Shown: positions 8,673-18,337, numbered from the stretch's first letter. The stretch is DNA of 64,000 nucleotides from Planctomycetia bacterium (GCA_016795155.1 JAEUIE010000060.1:1-64000), one strand, 5' to 3'. The notes: generated by a model from the sequence alone, not told the origin. A program made the numbers and translations.

Positions 8673-9316
8673 CCAGCAGCTTGCTTTTCCCGCTGGCGTC
8701 TGGCCCACTTCACTTCCCAGGGCAGAAAGAACAGATAGATGCCGGTGATCCACAAACCCAGCACAATAACTGCCGTGGGCAGAAAGACCCAGTATTTCGC
8801 ATTGTCATGAAACCATGAACCATCGTGCAATGCTTCAATCCAGTCGGAGCGTCGTTCAGCACTGTGCAGCACTTGTCGAGTATCCAGATCAAGTTGTACC
8901 TCCCATCGGTTTTTCGATTGTACCTTGACCAGGCCTCGCTTGGGCTGAATGTCGAGCCTTTCAACATCTGACCAGTCACGAATCCCCGCTTCTGGAACAG
9001 CCCGTGCCGCCTCGAGAATGGCTGCCAGCGTCATTTCGGGCGAAAGCCCTTTCCCTTTCATCGTGGGTGGTTGCACCCAGTGCCAGTCTTTTTTCAGTTG
9101 CAGCAACAGGCCCGTGACAATGACGACCAGAAAGGGAACTGCAATAACAAAAGCACCCCACCGGTGAGATTTCCGCATTAAAACACGATAATTGATAGCC
9201 ACCAGTTTGCCTCTCTCAACAGGATGCCGGAATGAAGTGAACAGCCTGGCATTTTCCTTTTTCCAGACGGTTCCATGTGTTTGAGTATCGGCATTCATTT
9301 CATACACTACAAGCAC
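8669..9316 (-). CDS. PepSY-associated membrane protein
   Basis: 215 residues from the GTG at 9316, supported by GAGGA about 8 bases upstream; the ATG at 9298 has no ribosome site. A first helix lies near residues 52-72 (WGAFVIAVPFLVVIVTGLLL) after a basic RVLMRKSHRW stretch; a periplasmic PepSY-like domain follows (ending VQLDLDTRQVLHS), and a C-terminal helix (VFLPTAVIVLGLWITGIYLF) with a basic tail. The pattern of helix, PepSY and helix matches the short PepSY_TM-like proteins linked to iron or redox functions in other bacteria. Its exact role is unknown. Confidence 0.82.
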   Translation of the reverse strand: MLVVYEMNADTQTHGTVWKKENARLFTSFRHPVERGKLVAINYRVLMRKSHRWGAFVIAVPFLVVIVTGLLLQLKKDWHWVQPPTMKGKGLSPEMTLAAILEAARAVPEAGIRDWSDVERLDIQPKRGLVKVQSKNRWEVQLDLDTRQVLHSAERRSDWIEALHDGSWFHDNAKYWVFLPTAVIVLGLWITGIYLFFLPWEVKWARRQREKQAAG

Positions 9317-9348
9317 GAAACATCCTCTATTGCAAGGATTAACCAGGT

Positions 9349-9750
9349 ATGAAAATCTCCCGTTTACTCCTGTTACTGTTGAGCGTATTTTGCCTCAACG
9401 GTGGAATGGTGCAGGCCGATGACAAAGATGCCCTGCGTGAAAAACTCGATACCGCCATCGTCGAAGGTATCCGTCTGCTCGAAGCTAAGGAATATGCCAC
9501 CTTCCTCAGGCATTTTGTTCCACCAGATATGCTCAAACAACTGGGTGACGACAAATTCGACGAGTTCGCCAAGAAGTTCAGTGAAAAGAAAGCCGGTCAA
9601 CTGCTGGCAGCACTCAAAAGTGTCAAGAATGAAAAACCAAAATTGGACGACGATGGCACTACTGCCACTTTCGATGTCAAGATCGAAGATGCTCCGCGCA
9701 AAACAGTTGTCTTCAAGAAAATCGACAAGTACTGGTACATCAGTAACTGA
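9349..9750 (+). CDS. Small secreted protein of unknown function
   Basis: 133 residues with a clear signal peptide (MKISRLLLLLLSVFCLNGG, cleavage near AQA-like VQADD). The mature part has a helical first half (LREKLDTAIVEGIRLLEAKEYATFLRHFV) and a beta-rich end (TATFDVKIEDAPRKTVVFKK, DKYWYISN), like NTF2-like or DUF4878-like stress proteins in which a small helix bundle packs on a sheet; this resemblance is a guess. Divergent from the PepSY gene, 32 bases between start codons, and followed by a strong hairpin. Confidence 0.75.
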   Translation: MKISRLLLLLLSVFCLNGGMVQADDKDALREKLDTAIVEGIRLLEAKEYATFLRHFVPPDMLKQLGDDKFDEFAKKFSEKKAGQLLAALKSVKNEKPKLDDDGTTATFDVKIEDAPRKTVVFKKIDKYWYISN

Positions 9751-9771
9751 TCGATGTTATTCCTGAATCAT

Positions 9772-9801
9772 AACACCTCGCGGATAAATCTGCGAGGTGT
9801 T
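9772..9801. terminator. Bidirectional hairpin terminator between convergent genes
   Basis: A perfect 10-bp stem, AACACCTCGC and GCGAGGTGTT, with a 10-base loop, lies between the stops of the small secreted protein and the convergent glycosyltransferase gene. The T-rich flank TGTTGTTG follows on the plus strand. Confidence 0.8.
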
Positions 9802-9812
9802 GTTGTTGACGG

Positions 9813-11261
9813 TTACATCGGGGATGCAAAAAGACTGATCTCATCAAGATTTTCAGAAGTGACTTTCCACTGTACCACACGCTCACCCAGACAATCCAGT
9901 ATCTGCAGCAGATTGTCGTGATACACATGATCGGCAGCACTTTCCACCACTGCTGATTTGGGCTGAAACGCTACACCAATGCCTGCACCTTGCAGCATGC
10001 AGGAATCAGGGTCACTGTCACCCACTGCCAGTATCCGGCTAACATCCACACCCAGATGCTCGCTCATGTGCAACAACACATTCAGCTTGCAGATCTTGTG
10101 ATCGGGACAACCCTTATCATGCTGCATCGCGGGCGACAGGGTAATCTCGCCCGTAGCAACGTTATTCTGAAACCGCATGACGTGGGCCAAGCTGAAATCA
10201 GCAAATACCCGACGTCGAACAATCTCTGTCGCCACCCGGAAACTGTCGCTGACGATACCCACCCGGTATCCTGCCTTACGCAAGGAAACCACCAGTTCGG
10301 CGGCGCCTGACATCAAGGGCATGCTCAGTGCTGCTTCTTCAAATACTTTGCGCGGTGTTCCTGCAAACAATGCCGCGATACGCCGAGTACGTTCATCAGG
10401 CTCCATGGAAGCGCTATCCAGCAGTTGATTCAGTTCATGGGTCTTGTTGGTGCGCTGGGCGAGGTTGACGACCACCCGGCCTTTGAGCAGTGTCCCATCC
10501 ATATCGAAAAGCGCCAGCTTTTCAGGCTGCCCCAACCGCTGGAAGATCATCGACATCTCAGCCTGCGAACGTCTTTCCACTTCCTGCACTTCGCGTACCT
10601 GCTGCAGATCGAGCCGGTTGTATCGTGCTGCCCGGTCGAGAATCACACGCACCACCTGCTTGGCCATGTCGCCCAGCACTTCAAGCGGCTGACTGTCGTG
10701 CTGCAGATGACCAATGTCTACCTGTTCGATGGTTGCACCAGTGGCTGCTATGTCCAGCAATAGCGCCACATCTACCCCATAATCTGTTTCAAACCGGATT
10801 TTGCGGAAGATGGATCGTCGGGCAGCAATGAGACCACCCAGTGGCTGTTCGAAATGGGCCAGTTCCGGGAAAAACGTCAACAGCAGCGGCCGGGCTGTCA
10901 GCATCGTGACACGCCCAGCACTGCGGGAGAACCGGGCTTTGACGAAATCAGCCTTACCATCGATGATCGGCCTGGTCATCCGAGCAATGACATCCTCTTC
11001 CAGCCCGGATAGATCGCCATCGAGGAACATCACAATCTCGTTGGTGGCGGCCCAGATGCCATCTTCCATCGAAGCGCCTTTGCCCATCAAGGTGCTCATC
11101 ACCACGCGGGCGCCTGCCTGCTCCGCCAGTTCGGGTGTACCGTCAATCGAACCATCGTCAATCACAATCACTTCCGTGACACCGGGGGCTTTCTTTGCAT
11201 AGGCCACCACCGAGGCTACCGTGGGACATTCATTCAAAACTGGGATGATGACTGTTATCAT
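9813..11261 (-). CDS. GpgS-like glycosyltransferase fused to HAD-IB phosphatase
   Basis: 482 residues from the ATG at 11261, chosen because AGGAG lies 7 bases upstream and the GT-A fold starts directly (MITVIIPVLNE); upstream in-frame starts add unrelated sequence. Residues 1-245: GT-A glycosyltransferase with VIDDGS at 34-39, the metal-binding DGD at 81-83, and RVTMLTARPLL ... EQPLGG (117-143), a pattern I recognise from glucosyl-3-phosphoglycerate synthases (GT81). Residues 249-455: SerB-like HAD with DMDGT (253-257), SDS (338-340), Lys383 and GDSDPD (414-419), all catalytic positions present. Inference: one polypeptide that makes a phosphorylated glycoside and then dephosphorylates it, for example glucosylglycerate from an NDP-sugar and 3-phosphoglycerate. 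Substrate not provable from sequence. Confidence 0.82.
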   Translation of the reverse strand: MITVIIPVLNECPTVASVVAYAKKAPGVTEVIVIDDGSIDGTPELAEQAGARVVMSTLMGKGASMEDGIWAATNEIVMFLDGDLSGLEEDVIARMTRPIIDGKADFVKARFSRSAGRVTMLTARPLLLTFFPELAHFEQPLGGLIAARRSIFRKIRFETDYGVDVALLLDIAATGATIEQVDIGHLQHDSQPLEVLGDMAKQVVRVILDRAARYNRLDLQQVREVQEVERRSQAEMSMIFQRLGQPEKLALFDMDGTLLKGRVVVNLAQRTNKTHELNQLLDSASMEPDERTRRIAALFAGTPRKVFEEAALSMPLMSGAAELVVSLRKAGYRVGIVSDSFRVATEIVRRRVFADFSLAHVMRFQNNVATGEITLSPAMQHDKGCPDHKICKLNVLLHMSEHLGVDVSRILAVGDSDPDSCMLQGAGIGVAFQPKSAVVESAADHVYHDNLLQILDCLGERVVQWKVTSENLDEISLFASPM

Positions 11262-11509
11262 CAGTTTCTCCTGGGGGCAGGCACGATATAAAAATGGTGT
11301 TCGGTTGAGGTCAGTGAAGGGCAGAAGTCTGTCAGTCAGCAAACAGGATTCGGAATAGATCGAGGAAAGTGTGACAAAAACAAAGCCGATACACACCAAA
11401 GAAATACTATCGGCTATGAGCATACACAGCTTTGAGAAAAGCTGCACTTTCACCAAGACTTCATCATTCTACGTTGCAACCACCACGCTGACAAACTTCT
11501 TATCTGACT

Positions 11510-12481
11510 TCATTCGGGAACAGTAATCAGCAGGAACAGATACACGGCGTAGACCAGCAGCAGTAAAACCCCTTCCCAGCGATTGATTTTCTTGCCGGTA
11601 AACATCAGTGGAAACAGGACCAGCGTTACTCCCATCATCCATCGGCAATCCATCTGAAGAATGGATTCCTGCACCGGCAGCGGTCGCATCAGCCCGCTCA
11701 AGCCCAGAATCATCAGGATGTTGAAGAGGTTGGAACCAATCACATTTCCGATCGCCATATCGCTTCGGCCCCGGATGCTGGATACCAGCGATGCCACCAC
11801 TTCAGGCAACCCGGTACCAATCGATACAATAGTCAGGCCGATGATGCGTTCCGTCCAGCCCATCATGCGGGCCAGTTCCGAAGCCCCAGTGACCGTCGAA
11901 TGCGCTCCACCCCCCAGCAAGGCTGTACCGGTGATGATGAACAATGCACATTTCCAAAAGCGGGGTTTGGCAGGGTCTACTGTCAGTTCCTTCACTTCCG
12001 ATTGCAGCACTTCCTTCTGTGATACCGTCAGTTGTTGACGCACCAGGTTTACCAGGTACGCCGTGAAACTCACGTAAATCACGATGCATAGAATCGCATC
12101 AAGAAAGTTGATCGAACCATCCTGAGCTATCACCAGGCACAGCAGTGTGACGATCACCAGCACCGGGTATTCCAGTTGAATTGTATTGCCAACGATGGTG
12201 AGCGGATAAATCACCGCACACATGCCAATGATCACGGTAATGTTGAAAATGTTGGAACCAACGACATTGGCAACTGCAATATCAACCTTATCCTGCCAGG
12301 CGGCAATGGCACTCACTGCGAGTTCCGGTACCGAAGTTCCCGCTGCCACCACGGTCAGACCGATTACTGCTGGGGTCAGCTTGAGCAACGTAGCCAGCCC
12401 CACCGCCCCGCGCAATAGCACTTCTCCGCCCACCACCAGCAGAAACAGACCCAGAATGACCAGGACAATCGAAAGCAGCAT
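11510..12481 (-). CDS. Calcium/sodium antiporter, YrbG family
   Basis: 323 residues, about ten hydrophobic helices in two homologous halves. The alpha-repeat signatures of the cation/Ca2+ exchanger superfamily are clear: AAGTSVPELAVSAIAAW with NVVGSNIFNI in the first half, and SIGTGLPEVVASLVSS with NVIGSNLFNI in the second. The two acidic residues in TS-PE and TG-PE are the ion ligands. It exchanges Na+ or H+ for Ca2+ at the cytoplasmic membrane. Divergent from the helicase gene with about 100 bases between starts. The 248 bases between this gene's stop and the glycosyltransferase start hold no recognised gene. Confidence 0.94.
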   Translation of the reverse strand: MLLSIVLVILGLFLLVVGGEVLLRGAVGLATLLKLTPAVIGLTVVAAGTSVPELAVSAIAAWQDKVDIAVANVVGSNIFNITVIIGMCAVIYPLTIVGNTIQLEYPVLVIVTLLCLVIAQDGSINFLDAILCIVIYVSFTAYLVNLVRQQLTVSQKEVLQSEVKELTVDPAKPRFWKCALFIITGTALLGGGAHSTVTGASELARMMGWTERIIGLTIVSIGTGLPEVVASLVSSIRGRSDMAIGNVIGSNLFNILMILGLSGLMRPLPVQESILQMDCRWMMGVTLVLFPLMFTGKKINRWEGVLLLLVYAVYLFLLITVPE

Positions 12482-12580
12482 AATAGCCTTCCGTCAGGAT
12501 ACTCCGGTACATGGTAATGCCCTCTTCGGATGAAGCTACTAAAATAACAGGCCTTATCCTGATTCCCTCAGAAAGCTGCA

Positions 12581-14881
12581 ATGGATTTGCTCCAAGATTT
12601 AACACCTGCTCAGCGCGATGCGGTCACTCATCATGAAGGACCGCTTCTGGTTCTAGCCGGTCCCGGCAGTGGAAAAACACGCGTCATCACCCGCCGGATT
12701 GCCCATATGCTGCGCAGTGGCATCAAGCCCTGGAACATCCTTGCCATCACCTTCACCAACAAGGCAGCTGGTGAAATGCGGAAGCGGGTTGATGAAGTGG
12801 TTCCGAAAAACAGAGTCATCATCAGCACCTTCCACAGCCTGGGCGTCCGATTGCTCAGGCAATATGCTTCCACGCTGGGCATGGAACCCAACTTCACCAT
12901 CTACGATATGGGTGATCGGAATGCTCTCATCAAGGAATCGATGAAGCAGGCCCAGGTCGATCCCGATGGCTCACATACTACGCCGGATCGTGTGCAGGCT
13001 GCCATCAGCAGAGCTAAGAATGAACTGAAAGGGCCGGAAGCGTTTGCCAGCAATGCCCGTGATTTCTTCGATGAGAAAGTCTCACGAGTGTACCCTATTT
13101 ACGAAAAAAAACTCCGTGCGGCCAATGGCATGGACTTTGACGATCTGCTGTTCTGGCTCGCATATCTGCTGCGAAAATATCCTGAAGTACGCACGGAGCT
13201 CGATGCCCGTTTCAAGTATGTCATGATCGATGAATATCAGGACACCAATTACGCACAGTATGTCATCGCCAAGCAACTCTCCATGGACTTTCCCAATCTG
13301 TGCGTGGTGGGCGATCCTGATCAATCGATCTACCGGTTTCGTGGCTCCGATATCCGCAACATTCTGGATTTCGAGCGCGATTACCCCCAGGCACGCACCA
13401 TCACGCTCGATCAGAACTATCGTAGCACCAAATCCATCCTGGCTGCTGCGGACAGTCTCATCGCCCATAACCGTTCGCGAAAACCCAAAAAACTGGTCAC
13501 GCAAAATGCTGCAGGTGATCGGATCAAACTGCTGAACTTTGCTTCAGGCCTGGATGAAGCGTATGGCATCGCCAAAATCATTCGCGAGCTGGTGGATACC
13601 CAGGATATCAAATTCAAACATTGCGCCATCTTCCTGCGGATGAATGCTTTAAGCCGGGTACTCGAAACAGCTTTCATCAAGCAGCGTATTCCGTATCAGA
13701 TAGTGCGTGGCCTGGCGTTCTTTGATCGCAAGGAAAACAAGGATGTGCTGGCCTACCTGCGTTTGCTGGTGAATCCCATGGACACGATCAGTTTTCGGCG
13801 TGCAGTGAATGTACCTGCACGGGGCGTTGGCGATACTTCGATGCAAAAGCTGGAAGATTTCGCCCTGCCTCGCGAGATCAGTCTGTTGTCAGCGGCTCAG
13901 AAGATGGAACAGATTCCAGAGATCAAAGGCAAAGCAGCAAAGGGGCTGCGAGATTTTGCTGCCTTGATGCAGGGGCTTCAGCCTATGCTCGAAACCTCTG
14001 CGGGAGAAGCAATTCGCGAAGTGATCAATCGTAGCGGATACCGGGCCATGCTGGCTGCAGGCACCGGTGAAGATCTGGAACGGCTGGAGAACATCGAAGA
14101 ACTTATTACAGCAGCTGATGAGTTTGATGCTGAGTTGGCCCAGCGAACTGAAGGAGAAATTGGCAAGCAGGCCGGCGCCAGCAGCAACCTGGCGGCATTT
14201 CTGGAACACATCACCCTGCGAAGCGATCAGGATGCCCATGATGCATCTGCTGACCAGGTTTCCATCATGACGATGCATGCCGCCAAGGGATTGGAATTCC
14301 CTGTCGTCTTCATGCCAGCATTTGAGATGGGCATACTGCCTCACGAACGGTCAGCCAACAATCAGGATGAACTCGAAGAAGAACGCAGGCTGGCATTCGT
14401 CGGCATCACCCGTGCTGAGCGGCATCTCTTCATCAGTCATGCAGATTATCGCGAATTCCGTGGGTCGCAAATGTGCGCCATTCCCAGTCCCTTTCTGGAT
14501 GAACTTCCTGAAGATGTTCTGGAGAAGCAGCGGGTTGCATCTGATCTGGATCGGTTTGATCCCCGTCATGAAGAAAACTACCGCTACGATCGTCCGAGTT
14601 TCAGACAGGCACCGGTGATGACGCGTTCCGTACCCAAGCCCACCTTTGCCAGCTTGAAGACAGGGGCTGAGTTGGCTGGTCTGACTGCCCCACCTGCAGG
14701 CCCGAAAGACCTGAATGCATTTGTCGTGGGAGCGACAGTCAAACATGGTGTTTATGGCCTGGGGAAAATCCAGGAAGTCAGCGGACTGGGCGCAGGCAAG
14801 CGCGTCAAAATACGGTTTGGCAGCGGCGAGAAGACCTTCATAGCAGAAAAGGCACCACTGGAAGTGGTGCCCAAGCCGTGA
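12581..14881 (+). CDS. pcrA: ATP-dependent DNA helicase, PcrA/UvrD family
   Basis: 766 residues, the usual length for SF1A repair helicases. Motifs in order: Q-motif LTPAQRDAV, Walker A GPGSGKT (27-33), Ia ITFTNKAAGEM, Walker B/II DEYQDTN, III DPDQSIYRFRGS, IV LDQNYRS, V TMHAAKGLEFPVVF, VI GITRAERHLFI. The last 50 residues (GATVKHGVYGLGKIQEV ...) match the Tudor-like domain of PcrA that binds RNA polymerase. It unwinds DNA 3' to 5' in nucleotide-excision repair and in clearing replication or transcription conflicts. Stands as a single gene and ends 12 bases from the convergent SurA-like gene. Confidence 0.95.
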   Translation: MDLLQDLTPAQRDAVTHHEGPLLVLAGPGSGKTRVITRRIAHMLRSGIKPWNILAITFTNKAAGEMRKRVDEVVPKNRVIISTFHSLGVRLLRQYASTLGMEPNFTIYDMGDRNALIKESMKQAQVDPDGSHTTPDRVQAAISRAKNELKGPEAFASNARDFFDEKVSRVYPIYEKKLRAANGMDFDDLLFWLAYLLRKYPEVRTELDARFKYVMIDEYQDTNYAQYVIAKQLSMDFPNLCVVGDPDQSIYRFRGSDIRNILDFERDYPQARTITLDQNYRSTKSILAAADSLIAHNRSRKPKKLVTQNAAGDRIKLLNFASGLDEAYGIAKIIRELVDTQDIKFKHCAIFLRMNALSRVLETAFIKQRIPYQIVRGLAFFDRKENKDVLAYLRLLVNPMDTISFRRAVNVPARGVGDTSMQKLEDFALPREISLLSAAQKMEQIPEIKGKAAKGLRDFAALMQGLQPMLETSAGEAIREVINRSGYRAMLAAGTGEDLERLENIEELITAADEFDAELAQRTEGEIGKQAGASSNLAAFLEHITLRSDQDAHDASADQVSIMTMHAAKGLEFPVVFMPAFEMGILPHERSANNQDELEEERRLAFVGITRAERHLFISHADYREFRGSQMCAIPSPFLDELPEDVLEKQRVASDLDRFDPRHEENYRYDRPSFRQAPVMTRSVPKPTFASLKTGAELAGLTAPPAGPKDLNAFVVGATVKHGVYGLGKIQEVSGLGAGKRVKIRFGSGEKTFIAEKAPLEVVPKP

Positions 14882-14893
14882 TCAAGTTCTGCT

Positions 14894-15838
14894 CTATCGA
14901 CTCGTCCCCAGTTTCTGTTCGTACTGCTCGATCAGCTTTTTGGTATTCTGTTCATTGCCCAGGAACAGTTTGATGTTTGCCGAGGCTTGATCGCGCATCT
15001 CTTTGATAATTCTGGGCACTTCCACCTGACGTTTCTTTTCCAGCGCAGTCTGCTTGAGCTCTTCTGCCTTCTGTTCGAAGGTAACATCCGTCCGGGCAGG
15101 GATTTCCTTAACCTTCATGATGATGACGAACCCCTTTTCAGGAGTCTGAAGTACTTCGCTGATTTCGCTATCTTTGAGTTTGAATGCACGTTCTTCAATG
15201 GCATCGTGCGTGGTGTGTCGCCCAAAGGGGTTCAACAAACCAGCGACAGCCGCAAGGTCTCCATTTTCCTGAATGGTGGCATAGCGGATAAACTGATCAG
15301 GATTGTTGCCTATTTCAGTCCAGATTTTTCTGGCCATGCGTTCGTCCCTGACCTGGATCATGCGTATCTGTGCCTGCACGCCATACTTGCTGGCAAATTC
15401 CCGGCGCAGGTCTTCTTCAGTCAGCGACAGACGTGCCGTCGCTAACTTCTGAAGCATGATGCGTGGGCGAATCACATCTTCCCGATATTCAAACAAGCTG
15501 GTCTTTCGCGGGCTGAGCATCGATTTCTCGAAATCTGCCAGGTTGGCTGAGGCAGCAGCCTTCATTTCGCCAATCAGTTCTTCCTGCACTTCACGGTCAG
15601 TGACAGTGATGCCTTTCTCCTTGCAATTCAGTTCGATCAAAGTCCGGTAGACCATCGCTTCCAACTGAGCACGGCCTTTGCGGGCAATCAGTTCATCAGC
15701 CAGTTGCTGACGCGTGATATTCACCCCTTTTACTGTTGCAACAACGTCTTTATCAGCAGGGGTTGCTGTCTGTGCATGGAGTGGACAGCATAAGGCAGTA
15801 TAAGTCACCAACGAAAATGCAGTCATCTTCAAAGTCAT
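14894..15838 (-). CDS. SurA/parvulin-like periplasmic chaperone
   Basis: 314 residues from the ATG at 15838, with GGAGG 8 bases upstream (an in-frame ATG at 15856 lacks one). Signal peptide MTLKMTAFSLVTYTALCCPLHAQT. Residues ~30-135 look like a SurA N-terminal domain (VNITRQQLADELIARKG, helix-rich), followed by a divergent parvulin-like region (IRMIQVRDERMARKIWTEI, FGRHTTHDAIEERAFKLKDSEISEV, KGFVIIMKV) and a helical tail. The parvulin core lacks the usual strong IPTS-like motifs, so isomerase activity is doubtful. Probable role: folding of exported or outer-membrane proteins. Confidence 0.75.
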   Translation of the reverse strand: MTLKMTAFSLVTYTALCCPLHAQTATPADKDVVATVKGVNITRQQLADELIARKGRAQLEAMVYRTLIELNCKEKGITVTDREVQEELIGEMKAAASANLADFEKSMLSPRKTSLFEYREDVIRPRIMLQKLATARLSLTEEDLRREFASKYGVQAQIRMIQVRDERMARKIWTEIGNNPDQFIRYATIQENGDLAAVAGLLNPFGRHTTHDAIEERAFKLKDSEISEVLQTPEKGFVIIMKVKEIPARTDVTFEQKAEELKQTALEKKRQVEVPRIIKEMRDQASANIKLFLGNEQNTKKLIEQYEQKLGTSR

Positions 15839-15945
15839 GAAAGTGCCTCCGTGCACGAAAATACGACCGTTTTATACACGGAAGCGATAAATGCCTCAAG
15901 CCGAACTCTTAATGGCAACTATTGGTCAGCAAGAGGCGAATTGCC

Positions 15946-17391
15946 TCAACTGAAGAGTGATTGAATAATTTTGCCACCCTGGTTGTCGGTCAATTTCATT
16001 TCAGAACCGTTACGCAAATAAGTCAGTTTTTCGTGATCCATGCCAAACAGATGTAATAACGTGGCATGCCAGTCGTAATGGTGAACAATATCCTTGATGG
16101 CTTTGTGACCAAATTCATCTGTTTCGCCATGAACATAACCAGCTTTAATGCCACCACCAGCCATCCAGTGGGAAAACCCATAGGTGTTGTGGTCGCGTCC
16201 AACTTTCTCTTTGCCAAGATCATTTTGTCGCACAGGCAGGCGGCCCATTTCGCCGCCAAAGTGCACAAGGGTGCTGTTCAGTAATCCACGGGATTTCAAA
16301 TCCGTCACCAATGCTGCTGCGGGCTGATCCACTTCCCTACAGCGCTTGGGAAGTTCGCCAAGGATGCTTCCATGATGATCCCATGACTGCCCATGGTTCC
16401 AGATCTGAACAAACCGCACGCCTCGTTCCACCAGTCTTCGGGCAATCAGGCAGCGTTCGCCGTAGTCTCGGGTTACCGGATTATCGATGCCGTAAAGTTT
16501 CTTGGTTGCTTCGGTTTCTTTGGCAAGGTCAAACGCATCCCGTGCAGCGAGCTGCATCTTTGCAGCTAATTCGTAATTAGCAATACGCGCTGCCAGTTCC
16601 TGTTCACCAGGATGTTGTTGCAGATGTTCTTCGTTGAGTTGACGTAACAAATCGAGTTGTTTCGTCTGCACCGTACCTTGCAAGTGAGTGGGAGCATCCA
16701 GGTTCAGAATGCGAGGTTCCTTGGGTCGAACCACCGTACCCTGATACAGGGAAGGTAGCCAGCCGTTCGACCAGTTTTCTCCGCCAAGCAGTGGGAAGCC
16801 TCGCGGATCAGTAAGAGCCACATACGCTGGTAACTCCTGTGATACGCTGCCCAATCCATAGGTAAGCCAACTGCCTAGTGTGGGACGACCTGCCAGCGGG
16901 CGTCCACTGTTCAGAGCATAAACCGATTGGCCGTGATTGTTCACATTGGTCTGCATCGAACGAATCAATGTGATGTCGTCCGCAATCTTGCCCAGGTGAG
17001 GCAACAGTTCGGAAAGTTCCATGCCACACTGGCCGTGCTTGCTGAACTTCCATGGTGACCCCAGCACTTTGCTGCTCGCTTGTGCCGGATTATCGTACTT
17101 CACATCACCGGGAAACTGTTGGCCATCGAGTTCATTCAACTTCGGCTTGGGATCGAACAAATCCATCTGACTCGGGCCACCCACCATGAACAGGGAGATC
17201 ATCGCCTTCGCTTTAGGTTCGTGGTGTGTAGGCTTAGGCAGCAGGTTGTAGGTGGTTTTGGTTAAATCAGGTTTCTTGGGAGGTTGTGCGTGGACTTGCT
17301 CATTCTGGAACAACCAGCTTAATGCCAGCGACGATAATCCGAAGCCGCTGGATTGCACGAAATGTCGACGTGTTGAACAAAACTGGTTCAT
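15946..17391 (-). CDS. DUF1501 (sulfatase-like) exported protein 1
   Basis: 481 residues from the ATG at 17391 (a GTG two codons upstream is also possible). Twin-arginine leader STRRHFVQSSGFGLSSLALSW, so likely folded before export. Family hallmarks: MISLFMVGGPSQMDLFDPKP near residue 65, NHGQSVYALNSGRPLAGRPTLGSWL, RGVRFVQIWNHGQSWDHHG, LVHFGGEMGR, and the C-terminal DWHATLLHLFGMDHEKLTY. DUF1501 proteins share the alkaline phosphatase/sulfatase-like fold and are massively expanded in planctomycetes, usually next to DUF1549/DUF1553 proteins; here no such partner is adjacent. Enzymatic activity unproven. Confidence 0.93.
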   Translation of the reverse strand: MNQFCSTRRHFVQSSGFGLSSLALSWLFQNEQVHAQPPKKPDLTKTTYNLLPKPTHHEPKAKAMISLFMVGGPSQMDLFDPKPKLNELDGQQFPGDVKYDNPAQASSKVLGSPWKFSKHGQCGMELSELLPHLGKIADDITLIRSMQTNVNNHGQSVYALNSGRPLAGRPTLGSWLTYGLGSVSQELPAYVALTDPRGFPLLGGENWSNGWLPSLYQGTVVRPKEPRILNLDAPTHLQGTVQTKQLDLLRQLNEEHLQQHPGEQELAARIANYELAAKMQLAARDAFDLAKETEATKKLYGIDNPVTRDYGERCLIARRLVERGVRFVQIWNHGQSWDHHGSILGELPKRCREVDQPAAALVTDLKSRGLLNSTLVHFGGEMGRLPVRQNDLGKEKVGRDHNTYGFSHWMAGGGIKAGYVHGETDEFGHKAIKDIVHHYDWHATLLHLFGMDHEKLTYLRNGSEMKLTDNQGGKIIQSLFS

Positions 17392-17476
17392 GACCACTAT
17401 ATCGGCTAAGGCAGGTACGCAACTTGTTGCCCTGATGACATCATTCTGTCACCAGGGATCTTGATGGGGCCCAAGT

Positions 17477-18337
17477 TTACTTTTTGTGGAAGGCTTCCTG
17501 CACCAGATCAGGCGAGAAGCCGTTCGGCATCACGCCTTCAGCAGCATACAGATACAGCCCGGCAATATAAATCTGTTTCAGCGTTGAAAGAATAATGCTG
17601 ATGACCACCAGATAAATCACACCCAGACCGATGGCGATGCCGCCCAGCATCATATTTTGCATGGCGGCTCCACCCATTGCTCCTGCAAAGATCAATAACA
17701 AGCCAGGTAAGGTTAGCAGAAAACCAACCAGTCCCATCGTCAGGCCACCTGCCAACCCTTCACCCCAGGTACGACGTAATAATTCACTGGAGCGTTTCAG
17801 TGCGTCAATCGGCCCTTTGCCTTCCACGGCCAGCACCGGCACCACCAGATAGGTCACCGCAGTCCACATCAAACCAAGGAACCCCACAATCAGTTTGCCT
17901 ACCCATTCGGAACGGTCTTGTATGGCTTTCAGAATCATGCCGACGGTGGCTGCGACAAAGGCCCAGCCGAGGATTTGAGGGAAGCGACGACCTGCTGCGG
18001 ATAATCCATCACCCAGAGTGGGATCAATTCCCTTGAAATGCATCACCGCACAGGCTGCCAGTGCTGCATTGAAGAAAATGATGATGAAGTAGTTGATGAA
18101 ATAAAACAGGAAGCCACCGATAGCAATAATCCAATTCCTGGCTTCAGGGTCACCACCCTTGCGTGCCACTTTCACAAACAGGTCAGGCATTGCAATAACA
18201 GGTGCAATAAATGATATCGCAACAATCAGGCAGGCTATTCCACTGAGAATAGGGAAGACCACTAGCGTCTTCTGTTTTTTGAGTACCGCGTAGCTTTGTG
18301 AAATGATTTCCCAACTGCGGCTAAACGATGAAAACAT
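17477..18337 (-). CDS. Multi-pass membrane protein (DUF6159-like)
   Basis: 286 residues from the ATG at 18337, with AGAGGG about 6-9 bases upstream; the longer frame to 18427 lacks a plausible leader. Opens MFSSFSRSWEIISQSYAVLKKQK, a cytosolic amphipathic segment seen in this family, then about six helices: near residues 25-45, 70-100, 115-135, 140-165, 190-220 and 225-260. Glycine-rich helix ends (LAGGLTMGLVGFLLTLPGLLLIFAGAMGG region) suggest tight packing. No catalytic motif. It lies between the two DUF1501 genes on the same strand, spaced 85-105 bases, which may be one transcript. Function unknown. Confidence 0.75.
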   Translation of the reverse strand: MFSSFSRSWEIISQSYAVLKKQKTLVVFPILSGIACLIVAISFIAPVIAMPDLFVKVARKGGDPEARNWIIAIGGFLFYFINYFIIIFFNAALAACAVMHFKGIDPTLGDGLSAAGRRFPQILGWAFVAATVGMILKAIQDRSEWVGKLIVGFLGLMWTAVTYLVVPVLAVEGKGPIDALKRSSELLRRTWGEGLAGGLTMGLVGFLLTLPGLLLIFAGAMGGAAMQNMMLGGIAIGLGVIYLVVISIILSTLKQIYIAGLYLYAAEGVMPNGFSPDLVQEAFHKK

